From Myxococcota bacterium (lineage in GTDB: Bacteria > Myxococcota > Polyangia > GCA-2747355 > JAKLHH01), in NCBI GenBank assembly GCA_022710245.1, contig JAKLHH010000132.1, forward strand, positions 1 through 11,161: a DNA stretch of 11,161 nt, written 5' to 3'. A program made the position numbers and the translations under genes. Every line of letters starts with the position of its first letter. Position 1 is the stretch's first letter. This document shows, in pieces, positions 5,361 to 11,161 of this stretch. Below the pieces are notes generated by a model. The model had not been told where the DNA came from. It searched no databases and was given only the letters and a program-made list of their open reading frames with translations.

Positions 5361-6560
5361 GGCCGCCGGCCGCTGCACGGTGACGACCGTGCTGCAGATG
5401 GGCCCGCCGATGTTGAGGGTGGCGCCGAGCTGCGCGGCCTTCACCTGCAGCGGCGCGGGGACCTGCCCGGTGAGCTGGTCATGCGCCCAGCCGATCATCG
5501 CCACGCCCGTGGCGCTGATCGGGTGGCCCTTGGCGATCAGGCCACCGGAGGTGTTGATCGGGCAGCGCCCGCCGCGGGCGGCGTGACCGTCGAGGAAGTA
5601 GCGGAGGCCGCGGCCCGGCTCGGCCAGGCCGGAGAGCTCCACGGCGAGCGGCGCCATCACCGAGAAGCAGTCGTGGACCTCCTCGAAGGAGAGCTGCTCG
5701 GGCCGGGCGCCGGCCATGGTCATCGCCGCCTGGAAGGCGCGCCGCGCGGCCGCCGGCTGCAGCAGCGCCTCGCCGCGCGCGGCGATGCCGAGCGTGTCCG
5801 TGGTCTGGGCGAAGCCCACCAGCTCCGTCGCCTGCGAGCGCGGGATGCCGAGCCGCGCCAGGCCCTCGTCGTCGCAGACCAGGAGGCGTGCCCAGCCGTC
5901 CGAGACCTGAGAGCACTCGAAGAGCTTGAGCGGCAGGCGCGGCTCCTCGAAGAGCCGCGCGCTCTGCATCACCGCCGCGGGCGTCACCGGCTCCTTCGTC
6001 TTGTGCATGTGCGCGAGCGGGTTGTGCGAGGCGTTCTCGTAGAAGAGCGGAGGGATCTCCGCGATCTCCTCCTCGCGGTGCCCGTAGGCCTTCAGGTAGC
6101 GGTCCATGATCACCGCGAAGGCGTGGGGGAAGGTGAACGGCGGGAAGAGGTCGCCGCGATGCGCGGCCGTGCCGAGCGCGAGGCCGACCTTCTTCGAGTC
6201 GAGCTTGCCCTCGAGCGGGTGCATCTTCTCGACGCCGACCGCCAGCCCCACGTGGGCGAGCCCGGCGAGGATCTGCGCCGCGCAGTCGAGGACGGTGAGG
6301 CCGCCCGAGTCGCAGGCGTTGCCGACGCCCTTGATGCTCTTGCCGGTGTAGGCCGGGTCCATGGCGACCAGTCCTGCGAGGAGCGACTGGTCGTTCAGCA
6401 ACGGCGTCAGCAGCCCGGCGATGGCGATGTGGTCGACGCCCGCGCGGTCGAGGTCCTCGAGCCCCTTGCTCCCGGCGTCCCGGATCATGTCGTCGACTGG
6501 GTAGTTGCCCAGCTTGCCGAAGGGGCTCTGGGCATACCTGGCGAGATAGATCGTCTTCAC
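5358..6560 (-). CDS. Thiolase-family protein, SCP2-type acyl-CoA thiolase or acetyl-CoA acetyltransferase
   Basis: A 400-residue thiolase, the usual length. The family joins or cleaves acyl-CoA thioesters through a nucleophilic Cys, here C83 in GNACDSGG. H296-D-C298-F matches the HDCF motif of SCP2-type thiolases, and the GHP loop (GGLIAKGHPISATG, with H346) is intact. The classical C-terminal CxG motif is absent: that region reads NIGGPICSTVVTV. In SCP2-type enzymes the cysteine of HDCF is thought to replace the CxG cysteine as base, so the protein looks active. No peroxisomal or export signal is present; it should act in the cytoplasm, in fatty-acid or other acyl-CoA metabolism. The direction (condensation or degradation) cannot be told, and no other acyl-CoA gene lies nearby. 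The start is a GTG at 6560 with a perfect AAGGAGG six bases upstream. It is the first gene of a unit with the M29 aminopeptidase. Confidence 0.88.
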   Translation of the reverse strand: MKTIYLARYAQSPFGKLGNYPVDDMIRDAGSKGLEDLDRAGVDHIAIAGLLTPLLNDQSLLAGLVAMDPAYTGKSIKGVGNACDSGGLTVLDCAAQILAGLAHVGLAVGVEKMHPLEGKLDSKKVGLALGTAAHRGDLFPPFTFPHAFAVIMDRYLKAYGHREEEIAEIPPLFYENASHNPLAHMHKTKEPVTPAAVMQSARLFEEPRLPLKLFECSQVSDGWARLLVCDDEGLARLGIPRSQATELVGFAQTTDTLGIAARGEALLQPAAARRAFQAAMTMAGARPEQLSFEEVHDCFSVMAPLAVELSGLAEPGRGLRYFLDGHAARGGRCPINTSGGLIAKGHPISATGVAMIGWAHDQLTGQVPAPLQVKAAQLGATLNIGGPICSTVVTVQRPAA

Positions 6561-6585
6561 GTCTGGCCTCCTTGCGCGCGGCGGG

Positions 6586-6602
6586 GGTCGCTCCCCGCGA
6601 CC
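6586..6602 (-). promoter_or_regulatory. Hairpin or operator-like dyad before the thiolase gene
   Basis: GGTCGC-TCCCC-GCGACC is a perfect 6-bp inverted repeat with a five-base loop, lying between the candidate -10 box and the Shine-Dalgarno. A competing pairing of GCGGGG with CCCCGC uses part of the same bases, so two RNA folds exclude each other. It would sit at or just after the transcription start and may be an operator or a leader hairpin. Confidence 0.4.
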
Positions 6603-6607
6603 GGGGG

Positions 6608-6616
6608 ACTATAGCA
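6608..6616 (-). promoter_or_regulatory. Candidate extended -10 promoter for the thiolase-aminopeptidase unit
   Basis: On the minus strand TGC-TATAGT (6616-6608) is an extended -10 element with five of six matches to TATAAT. No good -35 hexamer lies at the proper distance, which extended -10 promoters can tolerate. The start codon at 6560 lies about 48 bases downstream, leaving a leader of about 40 bases. Confidence 0.45.
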
Positions 6617-6670
6617 GAGGTGTCCCTGGCTGCCCCCCCGGGATGCAGGGTCTCCGGGCGGCCGGGCGGG

Positions 6671-6698
6671 TTGCGAGGGGGCGCATTCTCATTACGCT
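6671..6698 (+). promoter_or_regulatory. Candidate ferritin promoter in an A/T-richer patch
   Basis: TTGCGA (6671-6676, four of six) and TACGCT (6693-6698, three of six) are spaced by 16 bases, with the ferritin ATG 28 bases beyond. The patch ATTCTCATTACG (6685-6696) is conspicuously A/T-rich and loosely recalls ATTATC-type half-sites of Fur boxes, but the match is too poor to call one. Confidence 0.25.
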
Positions 6699-6726
6699 TA
6701 GTGGATTGGCGTGAAGGAGGCGAGTG

Positions 6727-7215
6727 ATGCTGATCGAGAGCGTCGAGCAGGCCCTGAACAAGCAGCTCACCGAGGAGCTCTACTCCGCGAACCTCTACCT
6801 CTCCATGGCGGGCTGGTGCGAGAACCTCGGCCTCGGCGGCGCGGCGCGCTGGCTGAAGGCGCAGTCCGCCGAGGAGCTCGAGCACGCGCACAAGATCTAC
6901 GACTACCTGACCGAGCGCGACGCGCGGGTGCGGGTGGGCGCGGTGAAGGCGCCGCCCAGCGAGTGGAGCGCGCCGCAGGCGGTCTTCGAGGACGCCTACC
7001 ACCACGAGCAGGAGGTCAGCCACTGGTTCGGCCAGCTCGTCGAGCTCGCCGAGCGTGAGCGCGACCACCTCACCTTCCAGTTCCTGCAGTGGTTCGTCGA
7101 GGAGCAGGTGGAGGAGGAGGCGACGGCGAAGACCATCGTCGATCGCTTCAAGCTGGCGGGCGCGAACTCGAGCGCGCTCCTCCTCATCGACCAGGAGCTG
7201 GGCTCCCGCGAGTGA
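6727..7215 (+). CDS. ftnA: Non-haem ferritin (FtnA-like)
   Basis: A 162-residue ferritin subunit that should assemble into a hollow cage and oxidise Fe(II) for storage as ferric mineral in the cytoplasm. Every ferroxidase-site residue falls at the same number as in E. coli FtnA: E17 (TEELYSANLYLSMA), Y24, E50 and H53 (EELEHAHK), E94 (YHHEQEVSHW), Q127 and E130 (EEQVEEE). There are no heme-ligating Met features of bacterioferritin, and the length fits FtnA. I take the ATG at 6727 rather than the GTG at 6724 because AAGGAGG (6714-6720) lies six bases before the ATG and only three before the GTG. It is divergent from the thiolase operon and 83 bases upstream of the HupE/UreJ gene on the same strand. 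No terminator with a T-run separates them, though a weak GCGGCT/AGCCGC hairpin does. Confidence 0.95.
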   Translation: MLIESVEQALNKQLTEELYSANLYLSMAGWCENLGLGGAARWLKAQSAEELEHAHKIYDYLTERDARVRVGAVKAPPSEWSAPQAVFEDAYHHEQEVSHWFGQLVELAERERDHLTFQFLQWFVEEQVEEEATAKTIVDRFKLAGANSSALLLIDQELGSRE

Positions 7216-7261
7216 TCGGCGGCTGAACCGCTGCTGGTGAGCCGCTTGCTGGGTGATCCGC

Positions 7262-7291
7262 TGGACAGGCAGGCTGCCAGGCACTAGCCTG
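7262..7291 (+). promoter_or_regulatory. Candidate promoter with overlapping dyads before the HupE/UreJ gene
   Basis: TGGACA (7262-7267, five of six) and TAGCCT (7285-7290, three of six) are 17 bases apart. Between and across them are the dyad GGCAG-G-CTGCC (7268-7278) and the inverted pair CAGGCT (7270-7275)/AGCCTG (7286-7291). The -10 box ends only eight bases before the ATG at 7299 and no Shine-Dalgarno is visible, so the mRNA could be leaderless. Dyads placed inside a promoter would suit a repressor. All weak evidence. Confidence 0.3.
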
Positions 7292-7298
7292 CGCAGCC

Positions 7299-8582
7299 AT
7301 GCGGCGCTCACTCGTCGTCGGGGTGCTCGTCACCTCGCTGCTCGCCCCGGTCGCGGCCCGGGCCCACCAGGGCACGCAGGCGCTCGTCGAGCTCCGCGTC
7401 CACGGCGAGCGCGTGGAGCTCGTCCTGCGCGCCACCGCCGCTGACCTCGCCCCCACGCTGGAGGTCGCGGCCGGGGTGCGGCCGGTCCCCACCCTCTACC
7501 GGGCCAAGGCGAGCACGGTGCTGAAGAACGTCGCCGCCTACCTGACGATGAGCGTCGGCGGCGGCCGGCGCTGCGACCGCGCCGCGAGACGACTCGAGAT
7601 CGAGGGCGACAGGCTCCGCCTGACGCTGGAGTACGCCTGCCCCGGCGCCATCGAGGAGCTCGAGCTCCGCTACGACCTCCTCTTCGACGACGACCCGCTG
7701 CACCGCGCGCTGGTCGCGGCGCGCGAGGAGCCGGGCGCGCCGAGCGCCGCGCTGACGAGCGGCCAGCGGGTCTTTCGCCTGACGCGGGAGGTCTCCGTCT
7801 GGCGGAGCGCGTGGACCTTCCTGCGCCTCGGGGTGCACCACATCTTCACCGGCTACGACCACCTCTGCTTCCTCCTCGCGCTGCTCCTCGCCGCCGGCGC
7901 GCGACGGCGACGCGACGACGACGCGACCCGGCCAGCCCCGCTGCGGGCGGGGCTGCTCCACGTGCTCGGCGTGGTCACCGCGTTCACGGTGGCGCACAGC
8001 GCGACCCTGGTCCTCTCCGCGCTCGGTGTGCTCGCGCTCCCGCCGCGAGTGGTCGAGCCGGCGATCGCCGTCACCATCCTCTACGTCGCCGTCGAGAACC
8101 TGCTCGCGCGCGAGCCGCGGCTGCGCTGGCTCCTCACCTTTGGCTTCGGCCTCGTGCACGGCTTCGGCTTCGCGCACGTCCTGCGCGAGCTCGGGCTCCC
8201 GCGCCGCGGCCTGCTCCTCTCGCTCCTCGCCTTCAACGGCGGCGTCGAGGTGGGGCAGCTCGCGGTGGTGAGCCTGCTCTTCCCGGTGCTGCACCTCCTG
8301 GCGCGCGCTCGCGCGAGCGTTCGCGACGGTGTCCGCGACGCGGCGATCTCGCTGGCGCTCCTGGCCGCGCTCTTCGTGCTCCTCGCCGCGGCCGGCGTCG
8401 GGATCTCCTGGCACCCGGCCGCGGCCGGGCTGCTCCTCCTCGGCGCGACGGTCGGGGTGCGGCGGGCCGGTTACCGGCGCGCCGTGCTGCAGGCCGGATC
8501 CGCGCTGATCGCGCTCCTCGCGCTCCTCTGGCTCGTCGAGCGCGTGGCCGGGCTGAGGCTGCTCGGGGGGCACCTGGGGTGA
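7299..8582 (+). CDS. HupE/UreJ-family membrane protein (putative metal permease)
   Basis: A 427-residue polytopic membrane protein. A Sec signal (MRRSLVVGVLVTSLLAPVAARA) should be cut after A22, leaving His23 as the new N-terminus, as in HupE-type proteins. Residues 23-165 form an extracytoplasmic domain with only two cysteines, C92 and C114, likely a disulfide. From about 170 there are some seven or eight hydrophobic segments carrying the family's histidine-rich motifs: GVHHIFTGYDHL (H180, H181, D187, H188), VAHS (H233), AVENLL (E266), FGLVHGFGFAHVL (H287, H293) and FNGGVEVGQ (E317). HupE and UreJ are regarded as nickel-related permeases for hydrogenase and urease, but neither enzyme is encoded here, so metal and direction of transport are open. 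It follows the ferritin gene, which hints at metal homeostasis. No clear Shine-Dalgarno precedes the ATG. It converges on the EEP gene with a 24-base gap. Confidence 0.85.
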   Translation: MRRSLVVGVLVTSLLAPVAARAHQGTQALVELRVHGERVELVLRATAADLAPTLEVAAGVRPVPTLYRAKASTVLKNVAAYLTMSVGGGRRCDRAARRLEIEGDRLRLTLEYACPGAIEELELRYDLLFDDDPLHRALVAAREEPGAPSAALTSGQRVFRLTREVSVWRSAWTFLRLGVHHIFTGYDHLCFLLALLLAAGARRRRDDDATRPAPLRAGLLHVLGVVTAFTVAHSATLVLSALGVLALPPRVVEPAIAVTILYVAVENLLAREPRLRWLLTFGFGLVHGFGFAHVLRELGLPRRGLLLSLLAFNGGVEVGQLAVVSLLFPVLHLLARARASVRDGVRDAAISLALLAALFVLLAAAGVGISWHPAAAGLLLLGATVGVRRAGYRRAVLQAGSALIALLALLWLVERVAGLRLLGGHLG

Positions 8583-8606
8583 ACGCCTGGCGGGTGAGCT
8601 GCCGAG

Positions 8607-9314
8607 CTAGCGCTCCGGGACGGTGACCCGCGCCCGCAGCGGCAGGTGATCGGACGCGCGCAGGCTGAGCCGGGTCAGCACCGCGTGGAGCTCCTCGAGC
8701 GCCGCCGCCGGGCGCACCCAGAGGCGGTCGAGCGCGAGCAGCGGCCGCCAGGCCGGGAAGGTGCGGGGGCTTCCGCAGGTGCCGAGCGCGCGGTCGAGCG
8801 CGGCCACCGCCGGGCTGCGCGGGAGCCACTCGTTGAAGTCGCCCGTCACCGCGAGGAGCGGCCGCGCCGGGCGCTCGAGCGCCGCGAGGAGCCGCGCCAC
8901 CTGCTCGCGCCGCTCCCTGCCCGTGAGCCCGAGGTGGGTCACCACCAGGCGCAGCAGCGCGGCGCCGATGCGCAGGTCCACGTCCAGCGCCGAGCGCGGC
9001 TCACGGCCTCGCACCGATAGGTCGATCATGCGCACGTCCTCGACGGGGAAGCGGGTCAGGATCACGTTCCCGTAGAAGCCGCCGTCGTCGTGAAAGAGCG
9101 AGGGGCCGCTCACCGCGGCGAGCCCCGTCTCACGCGCGAGATAGCTGACCAGGCCGCCGTGTCCGGGCGCGTGGTCTCGCGTGTCGACCTCCTGCAGGCC
9201 GATCACGTCGGCGCCCAGCTGCTGCAGCGCCGCCGCGATCCGCTGGGGCCGGCGGCGCCGGTCGAGGCCGATGCAGCGGTGCACGTTGTAGGAGGCGAGG
9301 GTGAACGCGCTCAT
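8607..9314 (-). CDS. Endonuclease/exonuclease/phosphatase (EEP) family enzyme
   Basis: A 235-residue single-domain protein of the DNase I-like EEP fold, which hydrolyses phosphodiesters or phosphomonoesters with a divalent metal. All core motifs are present in order: N10-V-H (SYNVHRCIG), E42 (LQEVD), GNVILTRFPV (82-91), H127 (VVTHLGL), D159-F-N161 (TGDFNEW), D196 (LALDRLWV) and S221-D222-H223 (SDHLPL). There is no signal peptide or membrane segment, so it acts in the cytoplasm. The start at 9314 is fixed by homology and by the ATGA overlap with the preceding PLD-VTT gene (ATG 9314-9312, TGA 9313-9311); longer in-frame readings run through that gene in the wrong frame. In E. coli the EEP gene ybhP lies beside ybhO (clsB, a PLD-type cardiolipin synthase), and the pairing here is analogous. 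Substrate unknown: a phospholipid head group, inositol-type phosphate or nucleic acid are all possible. Confidence 0.92.
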   Translation of the reverse strand: MSAFTLASYNVHRCIGLDRRRRPQRIAAALQQLGADVIGLQEVDTRDHAPGHGGLVSYLARETGLAAVSGPSLFHDDGGFYGNVILTRFPVEDVRMIDLSVRGREPRSALDVDLRIGAALLRLVVTHLGLTGRERREQVARLLAALERPARPLLAVTGDFNEWLPRSPAVAALDRALGTCGSPRTFPAWRPLLALDRLWVRPAAALEELHAVLTRLSLRASDHLPLRARVTVPER

Positions 9315-11161
9315 CCGCCGCTCAGTCGCCGGTGCAGCCAGATCGTCAGCGCGTACATGCCGCTGAGGAGCGCGAGGAGGAGCGCCGCGTTCGTCCAGCT
9401 CGGCGTGACGATGGTCCGCTGCAGCTGCACGCCGAAGATCGCCGCGAAGAGGGTCCCCGGGAAGACCCCGACGAGGACGCTGACGACGAACTTCGCGGGC
9501 CTCACCTCGAAGGCGCCCGAGACCAGGTTGACGAGCGGGAAGGAGGCGAGCGGCACCCAGCGCGCCTTGGCCATGGTGCTGGTCCGCGCCCGCGCCAGCT
9601 GCTGGCCGAGGCGATCGACCGGCCCCGGCAGCAGGCGGCGAAGCCGCCGCGGCCCGAGGACACGCCCCAGGCCATACGCGGCCGCCGAGCTCAGCAGCAC
9701 CCCGCCCACCGCGTAGAGCACGCCGAGCCCCGGCCCGAAGAGGAGCACCGTGAGCACCGCGAGGAGGCCGAGCGGGAGCGCGGCCCCGAGCAGGTAGACG
9801 ACGGCGACCAGCAGCGGGCCGGTGACGCGCGAGACATGGGCAGCGCCCCAGCGCAGGAGCGAGAAGAGCGGCACCAGCTGCTCGAGGAAGGTCCAGGGCC
9901 AGGCGATCAGCAGCGCGCTGAGCGCGGTCCACACGTGCAGGCGGGTGACCAGCGGTGCGCGCTGCAGCTGGCGGTACTCGCGCGGGATGATCGAGGCGAC
10001 GAGGTCGTCGTAGCCGAGCGGGCGCGCCGGGTCGACGACCTCCGACTCGGGGACGGCCTCCTCCAGCCAGGCCGGGACGTCGTCCTCGAGCTCCACCAGC
10101 GCGCGCGGACCGCCGCGCAGCTGCTCGAGCGCGGCGAGGAGCGAGCCGGTGCGGGCGACCACGGCGGTGACCTCCTCGGGGCGCCGCCCGAGGTGCTCGG
10201 CGAGGAGCCGGTCCCGGATCCCGGCGATCCGCCGGCGCTGCTCGGCGTCCTCGGTCTCGACGGCGAGGTCGCACTCCGTGTCGAGCCCCATCGAGCGGTT
10301 GCTCAGGTTCGCCGACCCCACCCGGAGCAGCCGGTCGTCGATGACGCTGAGCTTCGCGTGCACGTTGATGCACTGGTCCTCGGCGAGGCCGCGGACGGTC
10401 GGGTGGAGCAGGCGAAGGCGCCGGTGGCGGTCGGCCTGGCGGAGCTCGCGGATGACCCGCGCGCGGAGGACGCCCATCGTCGCTTGCTCGAACCAGCCCG
10501 ACTCCCGCCGCGGGCCGATCACGACCACCTCCGGGCCGCGCTCGGCGGCCAGCGAGGTGGCGAGCGCCCGGACGATGCGAGCCGCGGTGAGGAACTGGTT
10601 CTCGAGGTAGATGGTGTGCCTCGCCGCGGCGATGGCGTCGAGGTGGAGCTGCTCGACCTCGCGCACCTCGTCGCCGCCCTCCCACGCCGGGCGCGTGCGC
10701 GCGATGGCGACGTCCAGCGCCCGCAGGTCCGGCGTGACGCCCGCGGGCCACGGGTCGCCCCCGGTCGCCGGCGCCCTCAGGCGGCGCCCGGTCGCCTCCA
10801 GCCAGCGCTGCCGGGCGAGGACGCCCAGCGCCGCGGCCGCCTCGCCGTCGACGACAAGCTGCACGTCGTGGAAGGGCTGGTAGGGCTGGCCGGCGCTGCT
10901 GCGCCGGCGCGGGTCCTCGGGGAGGTGGGCCGAGGTGTCCCAGCGGCTCTCGGCGAGGTCCATCCCTCCGGCGAAGGCGACGCGGTCGTCGAGCACCACC
11001 AGCTTCTCGTGGTGCGAGGCGCTGAGGGGGTGGTTGCCGTCGAGCCTGAAGTGGATGCGGCGCGAGGTGCGCCAGCCGAGCTGGACCGCGGGCAGGGCCT
11101 GGCGCTCGAGCGCGTAGATGACCGCGAAGTCCCAGAGGAGGATGTGGACGTGGAGGCCCGG
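9311..11161 (-). CDS. Phospholipase D/cardiolipin synthase-like domain fused to a VTT (DedA/TMEM64-like) membrane domain, partial at 5' end
   Basis: 616 residues are visible; the gene begins beyond the right edge. Two HKD motifs of the phospholipase D superfamily are intact: H51-E-K53-LVVL-D58 (about 11011-10988) and H268-A-K270-LSVI-D275 (about 10360-10337), the latter followed by GSANLSNRSMGLDTE. Together they form one catalytic site that transfers or hydrolyses phosphatidyl groups, as in cardiolipin synthases. After a charged linker (about 320-405) come several transmembrane segments (about 409-614), including GPGLGVLYAVGG...YGLGRVLG and, further on, FPLVNLVSGAFEV...VFPGTLFAAIFG, typical of the VTT/SNARE-associated family, whose members include lipid scramblases and DedA proteins. 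The fusion suggests a membrane-bound enzyme that makes or remodels phospholipid next to a transporter-like domain. It ends in an ATGA overlap with the EEP gene, so both are surely one operon. Promoter and start lie outside the window. Confidence 0.9.
   Translation of the reverse strand, partial: PGLHVHILLWDFAVIYALERQALPAVQLGWRTSRRIHFRLDGNHPLSASHHEKLVVLDDRVAFAGGMDLAESRWDTSAHLPEDPRRRSSAGQPYQPFHDVQLVVDGEAAAALGVLARQRWLEATGRRLRAPATGGDPWPAGVTPDLRALDVAIARTRPAWEGGDEVREVEQLHLDAIAAARHTIYLENQFLTAARIVRALATSLAAERGPEVVVIGPRRESGWFEQATMGVLRARVIRELRQADRHRRLRLLHPTVRGLAEDQCINVHAKLSVIDDRLLRVGSANLSNRSMGLDTECDLAVETEDAEQRRRIAGIRDRLLAEHLGRRPEEVTAVVARTGSLLAALEQLRGGPRALVELEDDVPAWLEEAVPESEVVDPARPLGYDDLVASIIPREYRQLQRAPLVTRLHVWTALSALLIAWPWTFLEQLVPLFSLLRWGAAHVSRVTGPLLVAVVYLLGAALPLGLLAVLTVLLFGPGLGVLYAVGGVLLSSAAAYGLGRVLGPRRLRRLLPGPVDRLGQQLARARTSTMAKARWVPLASFPLVNLVSGAFEVRPAKFVVSVLVGVFPGTLFAAIFGVQLQRTIVTPSWTNAALLLALLSGMYALTIWLHRRLSGG

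Noticed and set aside
4072..5586. Plus-strand open frame opposite the aminopeptidase gene
   Set aside because: Shadow frame: Arg/Ala/Glu/Val-rich with no motifs, while the opposite strand carries every M29 catalytic residue.
7216..7298. Terminator between ferritin and HupE/UreJ genes
   Set aside because: A GCGGCT/AGCCGC stem exists but has a 15-base loop and no following T-run, so I do not call a terminator.
5479..7311. Minus-strand frame crossing the thiolase, ferritin and HupE starts
   Set aside because: It spans three genes with clear motifs in other frames and cuts through the divergent promoter region; low-complexity Arg/Ala/Gly translation.
7308..8573. Minus-strand open frame opposite the HupE/UreJ gene
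   Set aside because: Highly charged Glu/Arg/Gln translation typical of the complement of a Leu/Ala/Val-rich membrane protein; no domain visible.
9315..10751. Upstream in-frame extension of the EEP gene
   Set aside because: The extension reads through the PLD-VTT gene in another frame and is Arg/Ala/Pro/Gly low complexity. The EEP fold begins at the ATG at 9314, which overlaps the preceding stop.

Overview
The window is very GC-rich, with almost every codon ending in G or C, and is coded on both strands. The cysteine-repeat lipoprotein near the left end belongs to a type that is abundant in Myxococcota and related former Deltaproteobacteria. A cyclic-nucleotide-binding/PilZ-like regulator and an orphan HupE/UreJ protein fit such a free-living, signalling-rich bacterium. 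The phylum is an inference from these genes; there is no rRNA or tRNA. No phage, transposon, CRISPR array or conjugation gene is visible, so this looks like ordinary chromosome.

Layout. 1-281 (minus): start of a small exported protein running off the left edge. 350-2302 (minus): lipoprotein made almost wholly of fourteen six-cysteine repeats. 2303-2466: divergent promoter region. 2467-3336 (plus): cyclic-nucleotide-binding domain, helical linker and degenerate PilZ-like domain. 3337-3442: short convergent gap with an 11-bp tandem repeat. 3443-3988 (minus): small membrane protein of unknown role. 3989-4155: gap holding a nested palindrome. 4156-6560 (minus): two-gene unit, SCP2-type thiolase then M29 aminopeptidase, both starting with GTG behind strong Shine-Dalgarno sequences. 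6561-6726: divergent promoter region. 6727-7215 (plus): non-haem ferritin with a full ferroxidase site. 7299-8582 (plus): HupE/UreJ-family metal permease. 8607-11161 (minus): a two-gene unit with an ATGA overlap, a phospholipase D-like protein fused to a VTT membrane domain (5' end beyond the right edge) followed by an endonuclease/exonuclease/phosphatase-family enzyme.

How the genes relate. Three local partnerships are plausible: thiolase plus aminopeptidase (tightly coupled translation, functional link unknown); ferritin plus HupE/UreJ protein (iron storage beside a putative metal permease, probably separate promoters); and PLD-VTT plus EEP enzyme (membrane phospholipid work, echoing the E. 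coli ybhP-ybhO/clsB neighbourhood). No intergenic stretch exceeds 300 bases. I found no clearly new multi-gene system. The items most worth a second look are the PLD-VTT/EEP pair, the repeat-only lipoprotein, the cyclic-nucleotide/PilZ-like protein and the nested palindrome at 4097-4147.
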